From Mycolicibacterium brisbanense (GTDB lineage Bacteria; Actinomycetota; Actinomycetes; Mycobacteriales; Mycobacteriaceae), in assembly GCF_001570425.1 (NCBI RefSeq), contig NZ_BCSX01000041.1, forward strand, positions 1-64,000: 64,000 bases of DNA. Direction: 5' to 3'. Position numbers and translations under genes: made by a program. Below, one piece after another: positions 9,652 to 16,808 of this stretch. Position 1 is the first letter of the stretch, and every line of letters starts with the position of its first letter. The notes beneath the pieces were generated by a model. It was not told where the DNA came from. It worked only from the letters and a program-made list of their open reading frames with translations, and did not search any database.

Positions 9652-11171
9652 CGATTCTCAAGCCCAGCATCGAGTACACCCTGTTGTCTCCCATGCTGAT
9701 CATGTTCGGGGCCGCAGTGGTCGGATTGCTAATCGAGGCGGTGCTCCCCGGAGAGAGCCGCCGCTACCGTGCCCAGGTCACTGTGAGTACCGCAGCGCTC
9801 GGATCAGCCTTCATTGCGGTGTTACTTCTCAGAAACCACCACGGCACCGCCGTCATGGGATCTGTCATGATCGACGGTCCAACCCTCTTCTTCCAAGGCG
9901 CAATTCTGCTGGCCGGGATGTTCACGATGGCTCCGATCGCCGAACGCCGGCTCGGTGCGTTTGCCCTGCAAGGATCACTCGTTCCTGACAGCCGAGACGA
10001 GCAACATGCCGCTGCGGCAGGAATCCTACAGACCGAGATATTCCCGTTGTTTCTCCTCACGATCGGCGGCATGCTCGCGTTCTGCGCCTCTGCTGATCTT
10101 CTGACAATGTTCGTTGCGCTGGAGGTCCTTTCACTCCCCCTGTACGTCCTGTGTGGGCTGGCAAAGCGGCGCAGGACGATGTCGCAAGAAGCTGCGCTGA
10201 AATATTTTTTGCTCGGCGCGTTCTCGTCTGCACTCTTCCTCTATGGCGTCGCGTTCTTGTACGGCTCCTCTGGAGCACTCACGCTGTCTGGCGTCGCCGA
10301 ATCGCTGTGCCGCCAGGGCGTACCACTATCGCTGGCGATGACCGGGATCGGTCTACTGGCGGCCGGGTTGCTTTTCAAGGTGGGCGCGGTCCCATTCCAT
10401 TGGTGGGTGCCCGACGTGTACCAAGGCGCACCGACTCCGGTTACCGGCTTTATGTCCGCCGCGACAAAGATCGCTGCCTTCGGCGCCATGTTGCGCCTCT
10501 TCTACGTCGCTTTGCCGAATCTACGCACCGAGTGGCGCCCCGTTCTTTGGGGGCTCGCCGTGCTCACGATGCTGGCCGCTGCCGTGCTGACGGTGACCCA
10601 GACTGACATCAAGCGTCTGCTTGCCTATTCGTCGGTGACGAACGTCGGATTTCTGTTGCTGGGAGTGTCAGGATCTCATGATGGGTTGTCCGCCACGATG
10701 TTTTATCTCGCCACGTACGGCGCAACCGCCCTGGGTGCATTCGCTGTCATCTCGACGATCAGACAATCCGACGGTCAGGAAGCAACAGACACCTGCCATT
10801 GGTCTGGGCTCGGAAAGTACTCGCCTAAAGCGGCCGGCGCACTGACACTGTTCCTGCTGTCAATGGCGGGTATTCCATTGACAGCAGGGTTCGTCGGCAA
10901 GTTTGCGGTCTTTGAGAGCGTGGCTAGTGCAGGCGGCGGCCCCCTGGTCGTGATAGGTGTAATCGCCAGTGCCATCGCGGCGTTTGCTTACGCTCGCGTG
11001 ATCGTGATGATGTTCTTCAGTGAGCATGATTTCCAGACACCGCGGGCCGTGTTCCCCGAATGGCCGACCACAGCGGTCATCGCGCTGGCCGCGACGGTCA
11101 CGGTAGGTTTGGGCGTCATGCCTGAGCCGCTGCTCGACCTTGCGGACCGGGTTGGATCGTTCTTGGCCTGA
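9648..11171 (+). CDS. nuoN: NADH-quinone oxidoreductase subunit N
   Basis: NuoN is the proximal antiporter-like subunit and the last gene of the operon. 507 residues. Recognisable segments are FVALEVLSLPLYVLCGL with its glutamate, FKVGAVPFHWWVPDVYQGAP with its lysine, and TQTDIKRLLAYSSVTNVGF. Codon use is less GC-biased than in nuoH/K/L. ATG 9648 overlaps the nuoM stop by 4 bases. Nothing resembling a further nuo gene follows. Confidence 0.94.
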   Translation: MTILKPSIEYTLLSPMLIMFGAAVVGLLIEAVLPGESRRYRAQVTVSTAALGSAFIAVLLLRNHHGTAVMGSVMIDGPTLFFQGAILLAGMFTMAPIAERRLGAFALQGSLVPDSRDEQHAAAAGILQTEIFPLFLLTIGGMLAFCASADLLTMFVALEVLSLPLYVLCGLAKRRRTMSQEAALKYFLLGAFSSALFLYGVAFLYGSSGALTLSGVAESLCRQGVPLSLAMTGIGLLAAGLLFKVGAVPFHWWVPDVYQGAPTPVTGFMSAATKIAAFGAMLRLFYVALPNLRTEWRPVLWGLAVLTMLAAAVLTVTQTDIKRLLAYSSVTNVGFLLLGVSGSHDGLSATMFYLATYGATALGAFAVISTIRQSDGQEATDTCHWSGLGKYSPKAAGALTLFLLSMAGIPLTAGFVGKFAVFESVASAGGGPLVVIGVIASAIAAFAYARVIVMMFFSEHDFQTPRAVFPEWPTTAVIALAATVTVGLGVMPEPLLDLADRVGSFLA

Positions 11172-11485
11172 CCGCTCCGCGCGAGATATGAAGGACTAGA
11201 GCGACTTACCGACCAGTGGAACGGATCTTCGAGAAGGCTGGAGTACCCACACTCGTCGAAGCCCCTCACTCCTACCCAGATGCTGACGTGATTCTCGCGC
11301 TCACTCTGTCGCTTCGCGAACGCGCCATAGGATCTGGAAGACTCCCACCATCTCCCCTGATTGGCGCGCCGCACAGAGGGTTTCGAAAAATGCAAGCCCC
11401 CGTCTCGTCCCCCCGACTGGGTGCGGCGGGAGACGTCGGAGGACCGCAAGCTAGTTGTCAGCCCATTCAGCAGAGGAGGTTTGCA
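11172..11485. other. 314-bp intergenic stretch after nuoN
   Basis: I see no convincing gene. A frame in phase with the next gene is open from 11216, but its sequence is Pro/Arg/Gly-rich with no recognisable fold, and a strong ribosome site at 11473-11479 points to the ATG at 11486. The stretch probably holds the promoter of the small gene; no confident -10/-35 pair was found. Confidence 0.4.
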
Positions 11486-11659
11486 ATGTCAGCCCAGCTC
11501 GTTCTCACCGCGGGTGACCGGGTGCGGGTGGCCTCAGGAGTGTTCGGCCGCCTGGGTTGGGTTCGGTCGACCTCACCGGGTTACGCGTTAGTCCACTACG
11601 ACCATGGTGACCGGGAGGTCATAGACCTCACCCGACGCTCAGTGCAAGCCGTCGGATAA
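11486..11659 (+). CDS. small conserved-looking protein, 57 residues
   Basis: Function not recognised. The ATG at 11486 is preceded by a near-perfect ribosome site (AGAGGAGG, 6-7 base spacing), which is the main reason to accept such a short gene. The 57 residues read as a compact beta-rich module: alternating Val/hydrophobic and charged residues (DRVRVASGVFGRLGWV, YALVHYDHGDREVIDL), similar in style to SH3/KOW-like domains. It has no signal peptide or membrane helix. It lies between the nuo operon and the strong hairpin at 11699-11751, in the same direction as nuo, and faces the aldolase gene. Confidence 0.6.
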   Translation: MSAQLVLTAGDRVRVASGVFGRLGWVRSTSPGYALVHYDHGDREVIDLTRRSVQAVG

Positions 11660-11698
11660 GGGGGCTCGCACTGGGGGTGCTTGGCAGATTCGGCAGGA

Positions 11699-11751
11699 CG
11701 CACGGGGACAGCGCATCGGAAGGGTGAGGGGTAACACGCTGTCCCCGTGCG
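11699..11751. terminator. strong hairpin terminator between convergent genes
   Basis: Arms 11699-11713 (CGCACGGGGACAGCG) and 11737-11751 (CGCTGTCCCCGTGCG) pair perfectly over 15 bp with a 23-base loop. It sits between the stop of the 57-residue gene (11659) and the stop of the aldolase on the other strand (11756), so it can end transcription from both sides. There is no T tract on either strand, as is common for mycobacterial terminators. Confidence 0.8.
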
Positions 11752-11755
11752 CGGC

Positions 11756-12754
11756 TCAGGCGGACTGAAGTTCAGCTCGGCGACGCGCTGCAGCACCGTT
11801 GGCGGCTACACGCTCGAGGAGCGCGGCCTGCCCGGCCTCGACACGCTCGGGGTCACCATGCCATGCCGTCAATGCAGGTGACACCAAGGCCCGCCCGAAT
11901 GAGAAGGTCAGTGGCCACGGCGTGTGATGCGATTGCATGGCTTCGAGATTCGCTGTGGCCCGCTCTGGCGACTGTCCGCCCGATAAAAAGGCAACGCCGG
12001 CAAGGTCGCCCGGCCATGCCCGTAGCACGTCCACAGTGGTCTCGGCGATCTGTTCCGGCGCCGATCGGTGCGCGCACCCATCACCTTCGATGACCATGTT
12101 CGGCTTGAGCACGATTCCCGCCAGATCGACGTGAAGCAACGCAAGTTCAGCCCGCACGGCAGTCTGAACTTCACTTGTCACGTCACGGCACTCGCCGAGA
12201 GTGTGAACTCCGTCCATGAGCACTTCGGGCTCGACGATGGGAACAACCCCGGCTTCTTGGCATGCGGCGGCGTACCGTGCGAGAGCGTTCGCATTCGCCC
12301 GAATCGCTCCATAACTCGGCGAATCGTCAGTTATCGAATACACGGCCCGCCATTTTGCGAATGCGGCGCCCATCTGTGCGTACTCGGCCAGCCGCTCTGG
12401 CAGTCCGTCGAGGCCCTCGGTAATCGTCTCGCCGGGCAGGCCCGGGCACGGCTTGGCACCGATGTCGACCTTGATCCCCGGCAAGATGCCCAGACTTCGC
12501 ACCGCCTCTGCGAAAGGTCTTCCATCGCTGAAGGTCTGCCGCAGTGTCTCGTCGCAGAAGATGATGCCCGAGACGCTTTCGGACAGGGCGGGTGCGGTAG
12601 CAAGCAGTTCACGGTATCTTCGACGGCTCTCGGCCGTCGGCTCGACGTCTGCCTGCTGCAAGCGCTTTGACATGGTGGAGATGCTCTCATCGGCGGCAAG
12701 GATTCCCTTACCGAGCGCCATCATCTGCGCCGCAATCTGTCGACAAGTCGTCAT
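11756..12754 (-). CDS. class I fructose-bisphosphate aldolase
   Basis: This enzyme joins dihydroxyacetone phosphate with glyceraldehyde-3-phosphate (or erythrose-4-phosphate) to give fructose- or sedoheptulose-bisphosphate, a step needed to regenerate ribulose bisphosphate. 332 residues, typical for Schiff-base class I aldolases. Seen: GKGILAADES near the N-terminus, FAKWRAVYSI, VPIVEPEV, the active-site strand IVLKPNMVIEG with the Schiff-base lysine, and GVAFLSGGQS for phosphate binding. The FSFGRAL segment is also typical. It is divergent from cbbL across 169 bases, which suggests it serves the Calvin cycle. Mycobacteria usually also have a class II aldolase, so a dedicated role is an inference. 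ATG at 12754. Confidence 0.9.
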   Translation of the reverse strand: MTTCRQIAAQMMALGKGILAADESISTMSKRLQQADVEPTAESRRRYRELLATAPALSESVSGIIFCDETLRQTFSDGRPFAEAVRSLGILPGIKVDIGAKPCPGLPGETITEGLDGLPERLAEYAQMGAAFAKWRAVYSITDDSPSYGAIRANANALARYAAACQEAGVVPIVEPEVLMDGVHTLGECRDVTSEVQTAVRAELALLHVDLAGIVLKPNMVIEGDGCAHRSAPEQIAETTVDVLRAWPGDLAGVAFLSGGQSPERATANLEAMQSHHTPWPLTFSFGRALVSPALTAWHGDPERVEAGQAALLERVAANGAAARRRAELQSA

Positions 12755-12850
12755 GTGGTTCAGCCCTTCGGTACCTGGTTGTGGCCGGAAAGCTATCGGG
12801 CCACGCCACTTCCGTCCTCACCAAGGAGGTGGATGCCGAGGGTTAGACAA

Positions 12851-12866
12851 TGAAGTGATTGCTTCA
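12851..12866. promoter_or_regulatory. inverted repeat in the aldolase-cbbL intergenic region
   Basis: TGAAG-TGATTG-CTTCA is a 16-bp dyad lying 57 bases upstream of cbbL and 97 bases upstream of the aldolase start. The size and the T-N-A pattern resemble LysR-type (CbbR) sites, but no LysR gene lies in this window and the dyad has only 5-bp arms. Candidate operator only. Confidence 0.35.
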
Positions 12867-12923
12867 GAATCAACCGGAGAATGTCAATAGACGCCTTGAT
12901 TATTCGCTGGCAGCATTCCACTC

Positions 12924-14354
12924 ATGACAGATCGATGGAATGCGGGTGTGATCCCCTACGCCGAGATGGGCTACTGGCAACCCGACTACGTGCCCAACGC
13001 CTCCGACGTGCTGTGCGCGTTCCGGATTACGCCGCAGCCCGGCGTGCCACCGGAAGAGGCTGGGGCGGCAGTCGCCGGTGAATCAAGCACGGCCACATGG
13101 ACAGTGGTATGGACCGACCGGTTGACGACCTTCGAGCACTACCAGGCCAAGTGTTACCGCGTAGACGCAGTGCCGAATGCACCCGGGCAGTGGATCGCCT
13201 GGATCGCCTACGATCTCGACCTGTTCGAGGAAGGGTCGATCGCCAACCTGACAAGTTCGATCATCGGCAATGTCTTCGGATTCAAGCCACTCAAAGCACT
13301 TCGCCTCGAAGACATGCGTATTCCAACGCAGTACGTCAAGACCTTCCAAGGCCCGGCTCACGGTGTGGTGATGGAGCGCGAACACCTGAACAAGTTTGGC
13401 AGGCCCCTCCTCGGCGCCACCACCAAACCCAAGCTGGGGCTATCAGCGCGAAACTACGGCCGCGTGGTCTACGAGGCGCTGCGTGGCGGCCTGGACTTCA
13501 CCAAGGACGACGAGAACATCAACTCGCAGCCCTTCATGCGCTGGCGAGACAGATTCCTGTTCTGCATGGAAGCCGTAAACCGCGCACAAGCCGCCACCGG
13601 TGAGATAAAAGGCCACTACCTCAATGTCACCGCGGGGACCATGGAGCAGATGTACGAGCGTGCCGAATTCGCCAAGGAACTCGGCTCGGTGATCGTGATG
13701 ATCGACCTGACCATCGGGTATACCGCGATCCAATCGATGGCGAACTGGGCCAGGGCGAACGGTGTCCTACTGCATCTGCACCGAGCCGGTCACGGCACCT
13801 ACACCCGCCAGAAAACACATGGCATCAGCTTCCGGGTGATCTCCAAGTGGATGAGGTTGGCTGGTGTGGACCATATTCACGCGGGCACGGTCGTCGGAAA
13901 ACTCGAGGGAGATCCCAACTCCATCGCCGGCTTCTACGACACGTTGCGGCTCGACTCCGTTGCGGCCGACCCGGTCAAGGGTCTCTACTTCGATCAGCAT
14001 TGGGCGTCTATGCCCGGTGTCATGCCAGTTGCGTCGGGAGGCATCCATGCCGGGCAGATGCATCAATTGCTCCACTATCTGGGCGAGGACGTCGTTCTTC
14101 AGTTCGGCGGTGGCACCATCGGTCACCCTATGGGGATCGCTGCCGGTGCCGAAGCAAATCGCGTAGCGCTCGAGGCAATGATCAAGGCTCGCAATGAAGG
14201 CCGCGACTACTACGAGGAGGGACCGGAGATTCTCAAGAAGGCGGCAGCCAAGAACCGCGCGCTCGACACCGCTCTGGCCACGTGGGGCGACATCTCGTTC
14301 AACTACGAGTCCACGGATACTCCCGACGTCGTCGCCACACCTACCCTTACCTGA
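12924..14354 (+). CDS. cbbL: ribulose bisphosphate carboxylase large subunit (form I, red-like type)
   Basis: Catalyses CO2 addition to ribulose-1,5-bisphosphate. 476 residues. All catalytic landmarks are present: GATTKPKLGLS with K168/K170, the carbamylated lysine in DFTKDDEN (K194, with D196 and E197 as Mg ligands), HLHRAGHGTYTRQK, and loop 6 GTVVGKLEGD. GATTKPK, the THGISFRV region and the short N-terminus are those of red-like form I enzymes; actinobacterial members are often called form IE. ATG 12924 is the only option, since an in-frame stop lies at 12897. No ribosome site is visible, so translation may be leaderless or weak. cbbS follows after 17 bases. Confidence 0.97.
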   Translation: MTDRWNAGVIPYAEMGYWQPDYVPNASDVLCAFRITPQPGVPPEEAGAAVAGESSTATWTVVWTDRLTTFEHYQAKCYRVDAVPNAPGQWIAWIAYDLDLFEEGSIANLTSSIIGNVFGFKPLKALRLEDMRIPTQYVKTFQGPAHGVVMEREHLNKFGRPLLGATTKPKLGLSARNYGRVVYEALRGGLDFTKDDENINSQPFMRWRDRFLFCMEAVNRAQAATGEIKGHYLNVTAGTMEQMYERAEFAKELGSVIVMIDLTIGYTAIQSMANWARANGVLLHLHRAGHGTYTRQKTHGISFRVISKWMRLAGVDHIHAGTVVGKLEGDPNSIAGFYDTLRLDSVAADPVKGLYFDQHWASMPGVMPVASGGIHAGQMHQLLHYLGEDVVLQFGGGTIGHPMGIAAGAEANRVALEAMIKARNEGRDYYEEGPEILKKAAAKNRALDTALATWGDISFNYESTDTPDVVATPTLT

Positions 14355-14371
14355 CCAGGATTGGACCGTAC

Positions 14372-14791
14372 ATGCGAATCACCCAAGGCACCTTCTCCTA
14401 CCTTCCGGATTTCACAGACGACGAGATAGCGGCTCAGATCAACTACGCGCTCGACAACAATTGGCCACTGTCAGTCGAATTCACCGATGACCCCCATCCA
14501 CGCAACGTGTACTGGGAAATGTGGGGATTGCCGATGTTCGACCTGAAGGACGCCGCCGGGGTGATGCTGGAGGTCAACGCGTGCCGTACCGCATATCCGA
14601 GGTCCTATGTCCGCCTGAACGCATACGACGCACGTCTCGGCCGTCAAACCACGGCGTTCTCATTCCTCGTGCAACGGCCGGAGACTGAACCCGGTTTCAG
14701 GCTCGACCGCGCCGAGGGTTCTGACCGAAGGATCGGTTACACCACATTTTCCTACGCTGCAACCCAGCCGCCGGGGCACCGTTACGGATGA
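14372..14791 (+). CDS. cbbS: ribulose bisphosphate carboxylase small subunit
   Basis: The small subunit caps the L8 core of form I RuBisCO. 139 residues, the length of red-like small subunits with a C-terminal beta-hairpin extension. Seen: the N-terminal MRITQGTFSYLPDFTDDEI, IEYAL-like INYALDNNW, PRNVYWEMWGLPMFD, and YVRLNAYDARLGRQTTAFSF, all standard. The tail (RIGYTTFSYAATQPPGHRYG) fits the family extension. It is 17 bases behind cbbL and 3 bases ahead of the next gene, so the three form one transcript. A frame open further upstream belongs to cbbL overlap and is ignored. Confidence 0.96.
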   Translation: MRITQGTFSYLPDFTDDEIAAQINYALDNNWPLSVEFTDDPHPRNVYWEMWGLPMFDLKDAAGVMLEVNACRTAYPRSYVRLNAYDARLGRQTTAFSFLVQRPETEPGFRLDRAEGSDRRIGYTTFSYAATQPPGHRYG

Positions 14792-14794
14792 CCG

Positions 14795-15391
14795 ATGGTT
14801 GACGCGACCAGACCCCAATACCACCCTTCGACACACCTTCTGGAGTCGATCGATGGGTATCACGTGCCGGTGACCGTGTCCGGTCCGGACACCGGTCGCG
14901 TGGTCATCATGCTCGACGAAGCACCACGGTGCTTAGGTCCGTACGCGCTCGTGCGGGAAAGATTGCATGTCGCTGCGTTCCGCATCATCGGCGTGCACGC
15001 GCAAGCCGGACTGACTCCCAAATGCGTCGTGAACATTCTTGACCAACTCGAGGTGACCGGCGGGCTGCTCGTTGGTGACGGCTACGGCGGCGAACTGGCG
15101 TGGAAACTCGCCGCCACGCAACGGCATCGTTTCACTGGCATGGTCGTTGTCGATTCCGGTCACCCAAAGGTGCCTGGTATCGACGGAAAGGTGCGCGATA
15201 CCCACTGCCCCACAGTGGAACTGGATACCACCATATTGGTCGGCACGGCGGCTTTTGATCGAGTAGCGCGCGCAAGCAGGCGCTATGTGCATGGCGAATT
15301 TCGATTGGTAGAAGTCGCTGGAGTGCGCGGGTCCCGCCACTTCACCGCTCAACTCACGACCGAGATTGTCATGCGCGCACTTTCGCGGTAA
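14795..15391 (+). CDS. alpha/beta-hydrolase-like protein lacking the nucleophile, third gene of the cbb operon
   Basis: 198 residues with the fold signs of an alpha/beta hydrolase: an N-terminal strand (YHVPVTVSG), a nucleophile-elbow-like turn LLVGDGYGGELAWKLA, then MVVVDSG and a C-terminal helix. At the elbow (expected G-x-S-x-G) the nucleophile position reads Gly (G-D-G-Y-G), and the protein is too short to hold a full cap domain. It is therefore probably not a hydrolase. It starts 3 bases after the cbbS stop, so it is almost surely co-translated with RuBisCO. A RuBisCO-associated binding or assembly role is only a guess; CbbX, the usual red-type activase, is not in this window. Confidence 0.75.
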   Translation: MVDATRPQYHPSTHLLESIDGYHVPVTVSGPDTGRVVIMLDEAPRCLGPYALVRERLHVAAFRIIGVHAQAGLTPKCVVNILDQLEVTGGLLVGDGYGGELAWKLAATQRHRFTGMVVVDSGHPKVPGIDGKVRDTHCPTVELDTTILVGTAAFDRVARASRRYVHGEFRLVEVAGVRGSRHFTAQLTTEIVMRALSR

Positions 15392-15416
15392 CCGAACAGG
15401 TGTAGATGACGGATTG

Positions 15417-15749
15417 CTATGTTCCTGCTTCGATCTGCAGCTCGCCCATGGCGGACCAATCATCCCCGTTGATCTCGGTGTGGATGATTCGCGGTGTCCT
15501 GCTCAGCAGTGGACGCATCGACTCCAGGCCGTCGCGGAAGTGCTGGGAGTCCACGTGTTCGCGACCTGCCTGCTGGTCCCGGAACGCCTCTACCAGACAA
15601 TATTCTGACGAGTTGTCGACACTGCGCGACCATTCGAACCAAAGGTTGCCCGACTCTGCACGGGTCGCTGCAGTGAATTCTGCAGTACGTGCGAGCCATT
15701 CATCTTGGCGGTCCGGCACAACATTGAACCGGACCACGATGAAGATCAT
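15417..15749 (-). CDS. antibiotic-biosynthesis-monooxygenase (ABM/YgiN-like) protein
   Basis: 110 residues, the size of the cofactor-free ABM family (dimeric ferredoxin-like fold; some members oxidise quinols or act on small aldehydes). Seen: the first strand MIFIVVRFNVVPDRQDEW, the helix FTAATRAESGNLWFEW with the family S/T-G-N pattern, EYCLVEAFRDQQAGREH and the HFRDGLESMRPLL helix. Its ATG overlaps the stop of the alcohol dehydrogenase upstream (ATGA), so it is the last gene of the extended mim operon. Exact substrate unknown. It converges with the cbb operon 25 bases away. Confidence 0.8.
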   Translation of the reverse strand: MIFIVVRFNVVPDRQDEWLARTAEFTAATRAESGNLWFEWSRSVDNSSEYCLVEAFRDQQAGREHVDSQHFRDGLESMRPLLSRTPRIIHTEINGDDWSAMGELQIEAGT

Positions 15750-16795
15750 CGGTACAGTCCTTCCAGTAAGACTTTGAGCGCGCCGGTCTCACCGGCTCGC
15801 CCGAACACGTCGTAGGCTGCCTCGAAGTCGCTCAGCGCGAAACGATGGGTGATCAGCCCCGAGGTATCGAGTTGCCCGCCGGCGATCAAATCGATCAGGG
15901 TCGGTGTCGAATACGTGTCGACAAGACCGGTGGTCACCTTGAGGTTCCGACTCCAGAGAGTCTCCAGATGCAGGGTCACCGGTGCCCCGTGGACACCGAT
16001 GTTGGCTACATGTCCACCCGGCCTCACCAATGCCGTGGCCAGCTCGAAGGTGGACGGAGTACCCACCGCCTCCATTGCCACGTCCGCACCCGGACCGCCG
16101 GTCAACTCTGCGATCACGGCGACCGGGTCGTCGGTCCCGTTGTTCACCAGGACGTCGGCACCGAGCTTGTGTGCGGCGTCAAGCCTGCTCTCGGTCCGGT
16201 CAATCGCCACGATGTGGCTGGGGCTGAACAGTTTCGACGTCAGGATCGCCGCAAGACCGATCGGCCCGACACCGACTACTGCGACCACGTCAGCAGGTCC
16301 AACGCGACCGTTGAGGACGCCTACCTCGTAGGCGGTCGGCAGGATATCGGCAAGCAAGATCATCTGCTCGTCGCTGACTCCGTCGGGAACTTTGTACGTC
16401 GAATTGTCCGCGAACGGCACCCTGACGTATTCCGCCTGGGTGCCGTCGATGAGGTGGCCCAAGATCCAGCCACCGCCGCCCAGGCACTGTCCGAATGCGG
16501 CCGCACGACAGTATCTGCAGGATCCGCACGCGCTCACACAGGAGACCAGCACTCTGTCCCCGACAGCCACTCGCGTCACCGCCGATCCGGTTTCGACCAC
16601 GGTGCCGACAGCCTCGTGCCCTAGTACCCGGCCCGCAGCCACGTCCGGCACGTCACCGTTGAGAATGTGTAGATCGGTGCCACATATCGTCACGGCGTCC
16701 ACCCGAACTACCACATCGGTCGCATACTGGATCGCCGGATCGGGTACGGATTCCCACGATCGCCGGCCCTCGCCTTGGTAGACAAGCGCTTTCAT
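15746..16795 (-). CDS. zinc-dependent alcohol dehydrogenase (MDR family)
   Basis: 349-residue medium-chain dehydrogenase. Catalytic zinc region ICGTDLHILNG and GHEAVGTV; structural zinc cysteines in CVSACGSCRYCRAAAFGQC; the NAD-binding turn VVGVGPIGLAA with an acidic residue at the end of the next strand (AIDRTES), which favours NAD(H). A GGAGG ribosome site lies just before the ATG. It follows mimG by 13 bases, so it is probably part of the mim transcript and could oxidise 2-propanol, acetol or another product of the monooxygenase. This second dehydrogenase is an addition to the eight-gene mim cluster I remember from M. smegmatis. Confidence 0.88.
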   Translation of the reverse strand: MKALVYQGEGRRSWESVPDPAIQYATDVVVRVDAVTICGTDLHILNGDVPDVAAGRVLGHEAVGTVVETGSAVTRVAVGDRVLVSCVSACGSCRYCRAAAFGQCLGGGGWILGHLIDGTQAEYVRVPFADNSTYKVPDGVSDEQMILLADILPTAYEVGVLNGRVGPADVVAVVGVGPIGLAAILTSKLFSPSHIVAIDRTESRLDAAHKLGADVLVNNGTDDPVAVIAELTGGPGADVAMEAVGTPSTFELATALVRPGGHVANIGVHGAPVTLHLETLWSRNLKVTTGLVDTYSTPTLIDLIAGGQLDTSGLITHRFALSDFEAAYDVFGRAGETGALKVLLEGLYR

Positions 16796-16808
16796 GTCAC
16801 CTCCCGCG

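Noticed and set aside
10988..11449. Minus-strand open frame of 153 codons across the nuoN end and the following gap
   Set aside because: It runs antisense through nuoN, is Arg/Ser-rich with no recognisable pattern and lacks a ribosome site.
11216..11659. Longer version (147 residues) of the small gene after nuoN
   Set aside because: The added N-terminal part has no fold-like pattern, and AGGAGG directly precedes the ATG at 11486.
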